5,643 nucleotides of DNA from Candidatus Bathyarchaeota archaeon (lineage in GTDB: Archaea; Thermoproteota; Bathyarchaeia; Bathyarchaeales; Bathyarchaeaceae), in assembly GCA_020344715.1 (NCBI GenBank), contig CP070828.1:111880-117522 (forward strand), in the 5' to 3' direction. Positions 1-5,643 of this stretch are shown here, piece by piece. A program made the position numbers and the translations under genes. Each line of letters begins with the position of its first letter. The stretch's first letter is position 1. The notes under the pieces are model-generated. The model saw only the letters and a list, made by a program, of their open reading frames with translations. It made no database searches and was not told the DNA's origin.

Positions 1-1
1 A

Positions 2-109
2 CCACTTGGGCTTGATAGGGAAAGACAACCGAAAACTACTGTCAAAGACTCAGCTCTCAAAGTAGAATTACTACGAAATCTAGGCCAAGTCTTCAACAGT
101 GCGTCTTGA
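2..109 (+). CDS. C-terminal fragment of an unidentified protein (partial, 5' end outside window)
   Basis: One forward frame is open from the window edge to a TGA at 107-109 and gives 35 residues, beginning PLGLDRERQPKTT and ending LRNLGQVFNSAS. The stretch has mixed charge and a plausible helical end, but I recognise no family. An open frame this short could occur by chance. Two things favour a real gene end: the reverse strand is dense with stops here, and the stop codon lies in the base of an imperfect hairpin followed by a pyrimidine-rich tract, as expected at a 3' end. It would run in the same direction as the deaminase gene, with about 126 bp between them. Function unknown. Confidence 0.4.
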   Translation, partial: PLGLDRERQPKTTVKDSALKVELLRNLGQVFNSAS

Positions 110-171
110 GCAGGGAGACAAATAGGCCTCTCGCTTCCCTACTCAAAGTCTCTTTAGTTTTCTCCTATTTG
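107..171 (+). terminator. Candidate hairpin plus T-rich terminator after the upstream gene
   Basis: Bases 107-116 (TGAGCAGGGA) pair with 136-145 (TCCCTACTCA), giving nine base pairs and one C-A mismatch around a 19-nt loop. A pyrimidine-rich tract with several T runs follows at 149-171. The stem includes the TGA stop of the upstream frame. Archaeal termination depends mainly on T-rich tracts, so the hairpin may be secondary. Confidence 0.4.
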
Positions 172-208
172 ATCATACATCGTTAACGTTCTAACATTCT
201 CACGGCAG

Positions 209-216
209 TATTTATC
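209..216 (+). promoter_or_regulatory. TATA-like box of the deaminase gene
   Basis: The sequence TATTTATC is centred about 24 bp before the ATG at 236. This is the usual distance from an archaeal TATA box to the transcription start, so transcription would begin at or next to the start codon. No Shine-Dalgarno sequence precedes the ATG, which also fits a leaderless mRNA. The call rests on spacing and composition only. Confidence 0.45.
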
Positions 217-235
217 AAACCTAGCATTGACTATA

Positions 236-1561
236 ATGCTGCAGGTGTCGCTCCTGATCAAAGCAGACATTCTAGTTCATAACTGCACAATCCTTCCCAT
301 GAAGGGAGAAGAAATCATCCAAAAAGGGTTCATTGCGATCACTGATGGAAAGATCAGCCATATTGGAAAAGCAACCAAAGCCTTGTCTGTACAGGCGAAA
401 AGAACATTGAATGGACAGGGAAAAGTGGCCTTACCAGGATTGGTCAACTGTCACACTCACGTCGCTATGACTCTTTTCAGAGGAATTGCCGAAGACAGAC
501 CCTTCGACGAGTGGTGGGAAAAAACCATATGGCCTTTAGAACAGAAACTGGAGCGAAGTCACATATACAACGGTGCTTTGCTCGGCTGTTTAGAGATGAT
601 CAAAAGCGGAACAACATGTTTCTCAGATATGTACTTCCATGAAGATGCTATCGCAGAAGCTGTGCAAAAATCGGGATTAAGAGCGGTTTTAGCTTCTGGA
701 ATAATCGAAGCCGGAAACCGTGACCAAGGAAGAAGAATGCTTGACGAAGCAGTAACGATAGCTCAACGATTTCAAGGATCCGCTAATGGAAGGATTAACA
801 TTCGTTTGGGCCCTCATACCGTCTACACTTGTAGTCCAGAACTACTAAAAGAGGTAAGAAAAGCAGCTTCGAAGCTCAAGATAGGGTTACATATACATCT
901 GGCTGAATCGATGAGTATGAAGGAAGCTGTGAAAGCGAATTTCGGATTGACTGAAACGGAGTTGCTCGAGGAAATTGACTTTTTAGATTCAGATGTTCTA
1001 GTTGCTCACTGCATTCACCTTTCAAAAGAAGACAGGCAAACACTGAAGAAACACGACGTTAAGGTGGCCTACAATCCAGTGGCCAACATGAAACTCGCCT
1101 CGGGCGTTCCGAAAATATGGGATCTGTCAAAGCAGGGCGTAACCGTGGGCATAGGGACAGACGGAGCCGCCTGCAATAATAGCTTTGATATGTTCGAGAG
1201 CATGAAATTTGCGGCCTTATTGCAGAAAACACTCTTCAGAGACCCAGCCGTTTTGCCCGCTGAGAAGGTATTGAGAATGGCAACCATTGAAGGAGCCAAG
1301 GCTTTAGGGATAGAGAGCACTGTTGGTTCATTAGAAGTTGACAAGAAGGCCGATTTAATACTTGTCGACTTCGAAAAACCTCATCTGACACCCACGCATG
1401 ACTTTTATGCCAACCTTGTCTATTCGGCCCATGGAAGTGATGTCGACACAGTGATTGTAGATGGAGAGATACTGATGGAGAACCGAAAAGTCAAATCGCT
1501 TGATGAGCCTCAGGTCATGAAACGAGCTCAAGAAAATGCCTATGGCTTAATCAAAGAGTAA
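236..1561 (+). CDS. mtaD: S-adenosylhomocysteine / 5'-methylthioadenosine deaminase (amidohydrolase family)
   Basis: This is a cytosolic metal-dependent deaminase. Family members convert S-adenosylhomocysteine, methylthioadenosine or (archaeal DadD) 5'-deoxyadenosine to the inosyl form, in nucleoside and methionine salvage. Numbered from the ATG at 236 (441 aa, normal family length), the key residues are all visible: the HTH metal pair H73 and H75, a substrate glutamate E102 (WPLE), H194 (GPHT), the HLAE motif with ligand H221 and catalytic E224, H258 (AHCIH), and metal ligand D309 (GTDGAACNN). The N-terminal strand and the C-terminal segment KADLILVD form the small beta domain typical of the superfamily. 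An in-frame TTG at 227 would add three residues. ATG 236 is preferred because it lies about 24 bp after a TATA-like box and has no ribosome site. The gene is probably monocistronic and converges with the kinase gene. The exact nucleoside preference cannot be read from the sequence. Confidence 0.92.
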   Translation: MLQVSLLIKADILVHNCTILPMKGEEIIQKGFIAITDGKISHIGKATKALSVQAKRTLNGQGKVALPGLVNCHTHVAMTLFRGIAEDRPFDEWWEKTIWPLEQKLERSHIYNGALLGCLEMIKSGTTCFSDMYFHEDAIAEAVQKSGLRAVLASGIIEAGNRDQGRRMLDEAVTIAQRFQGSANGRINIRLGPHTVYTCSPELLKEVRKAASKLKIGLHIHLAESMSMKEAVKANFGLTETELLEEIDFLDSDVLVAHCIHLSKEDRQTLKKHDVKVAYNPVANMKLASGVPKIWDLSKQGVTVGIGTDGAACNNSFDMFESMKFAALLQKTLFRDPAVLPAEKVLRMATIEGAKALGIESTVGSLEVDKKADLILVDFEKPHLTPTHDFYANLVYSAHGSDVDTVIVDGEILMENRKVKSLDEPQVMKRAQENAYGLIKE

Positions 1562-1599
1562 ATCGGAATCGTGCTAGACTCGTTCTGTAATAGGGAGGA

Positions 1600-1604
1600 T
1601 TTTT
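1600..1604 (+). terminator. T5 tract downstream of the deaminase gene
   Basis: Five consecutive T residues lie about 40 nt after the TAA at 1559-1561, preceded by the purine-rich GGGAGGA. Short T runs suffice for archaeal RNA polymerase termination, so this is the likeliest 3' signal for the deaminase transcript. No strong stem precedes it. Confidence 0.35.
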
Positions 1605-1662
1605 GTCGGGCGCAGTCGGCTTGCGGGTACTTCAATTCAATGTTATCATGAGCTGGTTCTCG

Positions 1663-1687
1663 TGAGCCCTCAACAACCGACGGCTCA
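1663..1687. other. Small hairpin in the convergent intergenic gap
   Basis: TGAGCC at 1663-1668 is the exact reverse complement of GGCTCA at 1682-1687, leaving a 13-nt loop. It lies between the 3' ends of two convergent genes, 15 nt past the stop of the kinase gene, and could form in either transcript. A six-base inverted repeat can arise by chance. Apart from this and the T5 tract, I see nothing in the 140-bp gap at 1562-1701. Confidence 0.25.
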
Positions 1688-1701
1688 AGTGACCTGCGCT
1701 C

Positions 1702-3540
1702 TCATTTCAGTTTTGCGTTCGGTGTTTCACCCATCTTTTTGCAGATGTTAGACATTGCCAAGATGACATGCGGTGGAGTGAAAATACTAAATACCTTTGT
1801 GTATCGTGGTGAACCAGCCTGTTTTACTGTTTCCTTTTTGCCTCCCGCTTCCAAGTATCCGCTTATGAATTCTCTAGCAACATGTTCAGCGGCATCTGCT
1901 GGTGTAATTGGGGATACGTAGTGTCCCGAATAGTACAGAAACTCTGCAATGTCCCATGCTTGATTGCCATCTCTTGATGCTTGTTCGAGATCAACGAAAT
2001 AGGGCGACCAATCCTTGGCTACAAGGATATTCTCCGGCTTGCAGTCACCCAACGCCACGCCAAGTCCGTGCGCCTTCGCAATCATTTTGCCCACAGTTCT
2101 GACTAGCGCAGATTCATCAGCCAGTTTTTCTGTATCAGTCATTAGGTGTTGGATAATCTTGGAAAGATTCTCGCCTTCAATAAACTCCTTAAAGATCAGT
2201 TTTTCCTTGAGGCTTACGTAGAGAACCTGAGGAGCAGGCCATCCGTGACTATGTAGAAACTTGCTGAGCGCATATTCTCTCTCTAACCTAGATTGTCCCA
2301 AAACGGCGAAGGATTTGGTGCCTAAAGCCCAAAGCGCCAGAGGGAACCATTTGATGCCAAGCCAATCTTTAAACTTCTTCACAACAATCTTGTGTTCCTC
2401 GTGGTTTCTTCGAAAGCTGAGCTGGTAGGCTGTGTTCAGGACTCCACCCATTTCGGTTATTTGAATGGTGGCCATATCTCCACTGGGAACGTTTTGCCTC
2501 ACAAACTCTTCAATCGTGGTCTCATCTGAGAGTGGTGCCGGACCAAGCGGCGTGGGCATAAACAGGTACTTTTTCGGATCTTCAAGCTGAAGTGTCAAGT
2601 TCTCGTTTTCGACATCCCAATGGGTTTCCATGAAGATCTCTTCTTCTTGCTGTAGAAGATTCATCATCTTTGGGAGAACACTAAGGATGTGAAATAAAGC
2701 GGCGCGTTGGACAGACCGCAGAAACGATGGGATTCTGATTTTTCTCCGTCGGATTTTTTGGATGAATTTCTGCGTGATTCTGACATGTCCACTGTGAAAG
2801 TCAATCCATTTTTCTTCAGCTAATTCGTTCAAAGCCTGAAATAGGCCATGCATTATTCGTTTGACGTTTCGCTCTTTTACGTCAGTTCTCAACATGTTCA
2901 GGAATCTGAAGGTTAGCGGCGGGAAAAGCTTCGATCGTTGTACGATGGTTTCGTAAAGGAAATATTCGGGACGAATGATTAGCTCGTGAGACGATTCCGG
3001 GAATCCTAGAACGATATTTTCTAGAAGTTCCCAGATTATCCTTCTTTTTAAGAGAATCTCGTTGGATGAAAGATATTCTCTGTTGAACAACGGCTCGTAT
3101 GGAACCACGACTTTTTCTGCAGCGAACTCTCCTAGCAATCCTGTCTGCACATCTTTTTCAAATGCTCCTTGGTCTACCGCTAATATGAACGCATCAAGAC
3201 CATTCAAGGGCTTACGGTAGCCTCTCAATCTGGAGGGGTAGTTGGCTAGCACCAATAGCAGGTGTATGTCGCTTTCACCTTCAGCGTATCCGCATACCCG
3301 AGGACCATAGAAGCAAGCTGCTACGATGCGGCGAGAGCCGGCAATGCGTTTGCATAGATTTAATGTGTTTTCTCGTAGATCTTCGTTCAACAATCTTTGT
3401 CTCCTCGCGTTCTCTTGAAGGTTTTCGCCGCAAGAAATTTTATTGAATATTTCCCTTTTCTTCTTTTCTACGGAGGTCACATTCTTCGAAATATCTTCGT
3501 TATTATGAATGCGGGTTTTCTGTTGGTTTGGCTCTCTCAA
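1702..3540 (-). CDS. Nucleotidyltransferase-like / winged-helix-like / Bud32-RIO-like kinase fusion protein
   Basis: This 612-aa protein has three recognisable parts. Residues about 55-150 resemble a minimal nucleotidyltransferase: G79-P-R-V-C-G84 then E89-S-D91-I-H93. The second acidic residue of the usual D-x-D is His. Residues about 225-262 look like a winged helix, with a helix then HVRITQKFI as the wing. Residues about 355-565 form a kinase domain of Bud32/RIO/aminoglycoside-phosphotransferase type: glycine-rich hairpin GGVLNT (365-370), beta3 lysine K388 (VVKKF), alphaC glutamate E422 (RLEREYAL), hinge FKEFIEG (450-456), catalytic loop GDCKPEN with D499 and N504, metal-binding D517 in VDLEQ instead of DFG, and D530 (QAWDIAEF). 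The TTG at 3540 is the longest start, with an in-frame stop six bases before it. GTG at 3480 (residue 21) and TTGs at residues 50-51 are alternatives, since the recognisable domain starts near residue 55. No Shine-Dalgarno sequence supports any of them. The gene begins 41 nt after the synthetase gene on the same strand, so co-transcription is likely. The substrate is unknown. Confidence 0.75.
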   Translation of the reverse strand: MREPNQQKTRIHNNEDISKNVTSVEKKKREIFNKISCGENLQENARRQRLLNEDLRENTLNLCKRIAGSRRIVAACFYGPRVCGYAEGESDIHLLLVLANYPSRLRGYRKPLNGLDAFILAVDQGAFEKDVQTGLLGEFAAEKVVVPYEPLFNREYLSSNEILLKRRIIWELLENIVLGFPESSHELIIRPEYFLYETIVQRSKLFPPLTFRFLNMLRTDVKERNVKRIMHGLFQALNELAEEKWIDFHSGHVRITQKFIQKIRRRKIRIPSFLRSVQRAALFHILSVLPKMMNLLQQEEEIFMETHWDVENENLTLQLEDPKKYLFMPTPLGPAPLSDETTIEEFVRQNVPSGDMATIQITEMGGVLNTAYQLSFRRNHEEHKIVVKKFKDWLGIKWFPLALWALGTKSFAVLGQSRLEREYALSKFLHSHGWPAPQVLYVSLKEKLIFKEFIEGENLSKIIQHLMTDTEKLADESALVRTVGKMIAKAHGLGVALGDCKPENILVAKDWSPYFVDLEQASRDGNQAWDIAEFLYYSGHYVSPITPADAAEHVAREFISGYLEAGGKKETVKQAGSPRYTKVFSIFTPPHVILAMSNICKKMGETPNAKLK

Positions 3541-3581
3541 TTTCTAGCGTCAATTTCTGTGCGAATAGGCTGTGATTGGTC

Positions 3582-4943
3582 TCACTTGACTTTCTGCAAT
3601 GTTGCATGATATGTTTGTAGCGCTTTCAAAGCTCTTGCGGCTTTCTCTGGCAGATTATAAAGAGGAATGTTCGTGTCTCGCAATGCATCATATACAAGTG
3701 CGAAGTCTTCGCCGCCCGCGGGAACGTCAACCACTGGCTTGGTTGGATGTTTTTCGACGGTTTCTGCGATGGCTGGAGCGTCTTCTGGTTTGAAGTAGCA
3801 TGATTTTAGCATGTTTATGACCAGTGCCCCGTCCACGTTTGGATCGGACAGGACCTTGTCCAGGACATAGGAGTATCGTTCTGCTCTGGCGTCGGCGATT
3901 AGATCTATGGGGTTTATCGCTTCAACTCCCGGGTAGCGTTGTTCAATCTCTCGTCGGGTCTTTCCGGATATTATCGCTAGTTTTAGTCCGTTTCTGACGA
4001 TGGCGTCTGCTGCCAGGATGGCGGGTCCGCCTACGTTGCTGACGACTGCAATGTTATCTCCCTGTAGAGGGGGTTGTTTCGCCAAGGCGACTGCCGCGTC
4101 AAGGAGTTCTTCCATGTCGCCAACGCGGACTATGCCGGCTTTTTTGAAGGCGGCGTCGAATATGGTGTCTGATCCTGCGATGGAGGCGGTGTGAGATCGT
4201 GCTCTTCGGGCTGCTTCTTTGGTGGCTCCGCCTTTGAGGGCGAGTATGGGTTTTGTTTTCACGATTTTTCTTGCGGTTTCGATGAATTCTCTTCCTTTTT
4301 CAATTCCTTCTAGGTAGAGGCAGATTACTCTGGTGCTAGCGTCCTCGGCAAGGTAGCGAAGGAGATCTACATCGTCTATGTCAACTTTGTCTCCCATAAA
4401 GGCGAACTTGGCCACGCCGATTCGGTAGTGGCACGTCCAGTCGAGGAGACAGGCTCCTACGCCGCCGCTTTGCGAGATGATGGATATGTGGCCTTTGGGG
4501 GGCATAACGTCGCGTTCGAAAGTTGTGTTTAATCCGTTGGCGGTGTTTATCACGCCCATTATGGTATTTGGACCAAGAATTCGGATTCCATATTCCTTTT
4601 TGAGCTGAAGCAATCGTCGGCGCTGTCCAGTTTTGTATCCGCCTGTTAGCATCAGTGCAACCTTAACTCTGTTCCTTGCACAGTTTTCAACTTGCTCTAA
4701 CGAAAGCCTTGGAGGAAGCATGATAACGACGAGATCTGGGGTGCTTGGCAGTTCCTCCAACGTCTTGTAGCCTTTTTTTCCTTCAACGTCTAGAATCCAT
4801 GTTTCCCCTCGGAAAAATTTGGTCATGTTGTGGATTACGCTTTCAAACATTTCAGGCGATGTCATCCCGACTTTTTCGTGTATCTTGCTTGAGCCTATGA
4901 GGGCAACGCCTTCAGGCTCGTAGAGAGAGTTAGCGTTCTGCAT
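3582..4943 (-). CDS. NDP-forming acyl-CoA synthetase (acetate-CoA ligase, ADP-forming), alpha-type subunit
   Basis: The family catalyses acyl-CoA + ADP + Pi to acid + CoA + ATP through a phosphohistidine, in the cytosol. At 453 aa this matches the alpha chain alone. Residues about 6-130 are a CoA-binding Rossmann domain (EGVALIGSS near the N terminus, then PDLVVIMLPP at 69-78 and LGPNTIMG at 123-130). Residues about 150-290 are the first ligase domain, with SQSGGVG (157-163), the conserved glutamate E212 in YLEGIEKGREF, and the phosphorylated histidine H251 in RSHTASIAGSD. Residues about 295-445 are the second ligase domain (VSNVGGPAIL, then NPIDLIADA). The motif usually seen as a GF-E near residue 101 reads TGGYKTG, a mild divergence. 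No ATP-grasp beta chain is fused to it or present in the window, so a partner must be encoded elsewhere or the protein has another role. The ATG at 4943 is well placed before the Rossmann strand. It is the first gene of a probable two-gene operon. The acyl substrate cannot be inferred. Confidence 0.88.
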   Translation of the reverse strand: MQNANSLYEPEGVALIGSSKIHEKVGMTSPEMFESVIHNMTKFFRGETWILDVEGKKGYKTLEELPSTPDLVVIMLPPRLSLEQVENCARNRVKVALMLTGGYKTGQRRRLLQLKKEYGIRILGPNTIMGVINTANGLNTTFERDVMPPKGHISIISQSGGVGACLLDWTCHYRIGVAKFAFMGDKVDIDDVDLLRYLAEDASTRVICLYLEGIEKGREFIETARKIVKTKPILALKGGATKEAARRARSHTASIAGSDTIFDAAFKKAGIVRVGDMEELLDAAVALAKQPPLQGDNIAVVSNVGGPAILAADAIVRNGLKLAIISGKTRREIEQRYPGVEAINPIDLIADARAERYSYVLDKVLSDPNVDGALVINMLKSCYFKPEDAPAIAETVEKHPTKPVVDVPAGGEDFALVYDALRDTNIPLYNLPEKAARALKALQTYHATLQKVK

Positions 4944-5002
4944 AGTTGACCCTGTTGATTTGGGAATCTTACGAGGGATTGCAAATAGTAGCCTACACTT
5001 CC

Positions 5003-5008
5003 TTATAA
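5003..5008 (-). promoter_or_regulatory. TATA-like box, probably for the acyl-CoA synthetase/kinase operon
   Basis: TTATAA is palindromic, so its direction is set by its flanks. Read on the minus strand, the bases before it are CAAGCA, purine-rich like an archaeal BRE; on the plus strand they are pyrimidine-rich (ACTTCC). A start about 25 bp downstream on the minus strand would fall near 4980, leaving a leader of about 35-40 nt before the ATG at 4943. A second, weaker candidate is CTATTTG (minus strand, 4982-4988). No strong Shine-Dalgarno sequence is present. Confidence 0.35.
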
Positions 5009-5019
5009 TGCTTGATTAT

Positions 5020-5036
5020 GAAACCTATTTGGTTTC
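5020..5036. repeat. 17-bp inverted repeat in the divergent promoter region
   Basis: GAAACC at 5020-5025 and GGTTTC at 5031-5036 are perfect reverse complements around a TATTT spacer. The dyad lies just upstream of the TTATAA box as read on the minus strand. Its size and position suit an operator for a dimeric regulator, or a small RNA hairpin if transcribed. No regulator gene is in the window to pair with it. Confidence 0.4.
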
Positions 5037-5101
5037 TAGGATTTTCTGTAGAGTCGTAGGAGCTGGGAAACAGAAGGACAACTGGAAAACTATGGCAGTT
5101 G

Positions 5102-5140
5102 AGGAAGCATACGCCAATTTTATAACAGCAGGAAGCATAC
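5102..5140. repeat. 11-bp direct repeat flanking a TATA-like box
   Basis: AGGAAGCATAC occurs exactly at 5102-5112 and again at 5130-5140, start to start 28 bp. The copies bracket the TTTTATAA at 5118-5125. The second copy lies between the TATA box and the expected transcription start. This arrangement suggests paired protein-binding sites controlling the downstream gene, but no binding protein can be named. Confidence 0.45.
5118..5125 (+). promoter_or_regulatory. TATA-like box of the rightmost gene
   Basis: TTTTATAA is the best TATA match near the start of the rightmost gene. A transcription start about 25 bp downstream would fall near 5147-5150. That is some 10 nt before the GTG at 5159 and about 40 nt before the ATG at 5189. 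Confidence 0.5.
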
Positions 5141-5158
5141 ATTTACAGTCTTTAGAGT

Positions 5159-5643
5159 GTGAGAAGTTTGGAGAGAATTTGGAAGGTTATGGAAAAACAC
5201 GGTGTGCCTGGAAGAGATCTTTATGATCTACCCACATCCAAAAAGAGATTCCCGGACAAATGTCACTATCGAATAGAGATTTCTGGAGTTGAACGCCCGT
5301 CTACGCTTGAGGCATTGATTGATGAGATGGACAAGCGCGATGTCCCGGTTCACAGGCTGATTTCAATGGTGATGGGGGCAACACTGCTTTCAGACGAGGA
5401 AATGGAGCAATTCGCAAGGATGGCGAAAGATGCCAAGCTTGAAGTGATTGTCACGCCAGGGCCGCGCACGCTGTGGGATTTGGGGGGGCAAATACGGACA
5501 CCTGAGGGAGCAGTCTCTGGAATACGGTTCAGAGGAAGCGACAACCTGGCTTACGTGATTGCCGACATACGAAGAGCCGTGGAATTCGGTTTCAGAGGCT
5601 TCCTGGTAGTCGATGAGGGGTTGCTATGGCTCTTAACTGAAAT
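5159..5643 (+). CDS. Partial protein, tentatively U32-peptidase-like (TIM-barrel), 3' end outside window
   Basis: A frame opens after a TAG at 5153-5155 and runs off the window, giving 161 residues from the GTG at 5159. The alternative start is ATG 5189 (residue 11). It follows GGAGAG (13-nt gap) and GGAAGG (2-nt gap), both weak as ribosome sites. GTG is slightly preferred because the added residues RSLERIWKV continue a helix into MEKHGVPGRD. Visible features are PGRDLYDLPTS (18-27), an acidic helix EALIDEMDKRD (51-61), IVTPGPRTLWDLGG (97-110), RFRGSDN (123-129), then FGFRGFLVVDEGLLWLL (143-159). The last looks like a beta-alpha barrel strand followed by a helix. The overall pattern reminds me of archaeal proteins annotated as U32-family peptidases, but the cysteine/metal region of that family would lie past the window end, so this is from memory of the family and tentative. 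It is divergent from the acyl-CoA synthetase operon and has its own TATA-like box and direct repeats. Confidence 0.65.
   Translation, partial: MRSLERIWKVMEKHGVPGRDLYDLPTSKKRFPDKCHYRIEISGVERPSTLEALIDEMDKRDVPVHRLISMVMGATLLSDEEMEQFARMAKDAKLEVIVTPGPRTLWDLGGQIRTPEGAVSGIRFRGSDNLAYVIADIRRAVEFGFRGFLVVDEGLLWLLTE

Noticed and set aside
1..226. Possible box C/D guide RNA upstream of the deaminase gene
   Set aside because: TTGATAG near position 12 is only a partial box C match, and no properly spaced box D (CTGA) partner was found.
1069..1344. 91-codon open frame antisense to the deaminase gene
   Set aside because: It lies wholly within the strongly supported deaminase coding region on the opposite strand and has no promoter, ribosome site or domain signature.
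1562..1701. Possible tRNA or small RNA in the convergent gap, prompted by a GGTTCTCG stretch
   Set aside because: The stretch does not fit a T-loop (no GGTTCGA with matching stems), and no acceptor or anticodon arms can be built around it.
1739..4194. Several 60-70 codon plus-strand frames across the kinase and synthetase genes
   Set aside because: All are antisense to two well-supported genes, carry no motifs and lack start signals.
4960..5226. Open frame of 88 codons from a TTG on the plus strand
   Set aside because: It runs through the divergent promoter region, including the inverted repeat, the direct repeats and both TATA-like boxes, and overlaps the start of the better-supported rightmost gene in another frame. 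Its product shows no recognisable motif. A shorter version from ATG 5092 has the same problems.
5350..5544. 64-codon open frame antisense to the rightmost gene
   Set aside because: It overlaps the rightmost coding region on the opposite strand and its translation looks like a low-complexity shadow.

Overview
The window looks like an archaeal chromosome segment. A TACK-type lineage such as Bathyarchaeia would fit, but the lineage is an inference. Supporting signs are an ADP-forming acyl-CoA synthetase subunit, a Bud32/RIO-like kinase domain, TATA-like boxes about 25 bp before starts, TTG/GTG start candidates, and almost no Shine-Dalgarno sequences. There are no mobile elements, CRISPR arrays, rRNA genes or tRNA genes that I can recognise.

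Layout, left to right: (1) 2-109, the probable C-terminal tail of an unidentified gene, whose stop codon sits in an imperfect hairpin followed by a T-rich tract. (2) 236-1561 (+), a complete amidohydrolase of the S-adenosylhomocysteine/methylthioadenosine deaminase family, probably read from a leaderless transcript. (3) 1562-1701, a short convergent gap with a T5 tract and a small hairpin. (4) 4943-1702 (-), a two-gene unit. The first gene encodes an alpha-type subunit of NDP-forming acyl-CoA synthetase. After 41 nt comes a 612-aa protein combining a nucleotidyltransferase-like domain, a winged-helix-like middle and a Bud32/RIO-like kinase domain. (5) 4944-5158, a divergent promoter region with TATA-like boxes, an 11-bp direct repeat and a 17-bp inverted repeat. 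(6) 5159 to the end (+), the 5' part of a gene cut by the window edge, tentatively a U32-peptidase-like (TIM-barrel) protein.

The deaminase would salvage the nucleoside by-products of methylation and radical-SAM reactions. The acyl-CoA synthetase subunit would link an acyl-CoA to ATP formation together with an ATP-grasp beta subunit, but no beta subunit is encoded in the window. The most unusual item is the nucleotidyltransferase/kinase fusion directly downstream of it. The shared transcription unit raises the possibility that the fusion acts on the synthetase or in the same process, but nothing in the sequence proves this.
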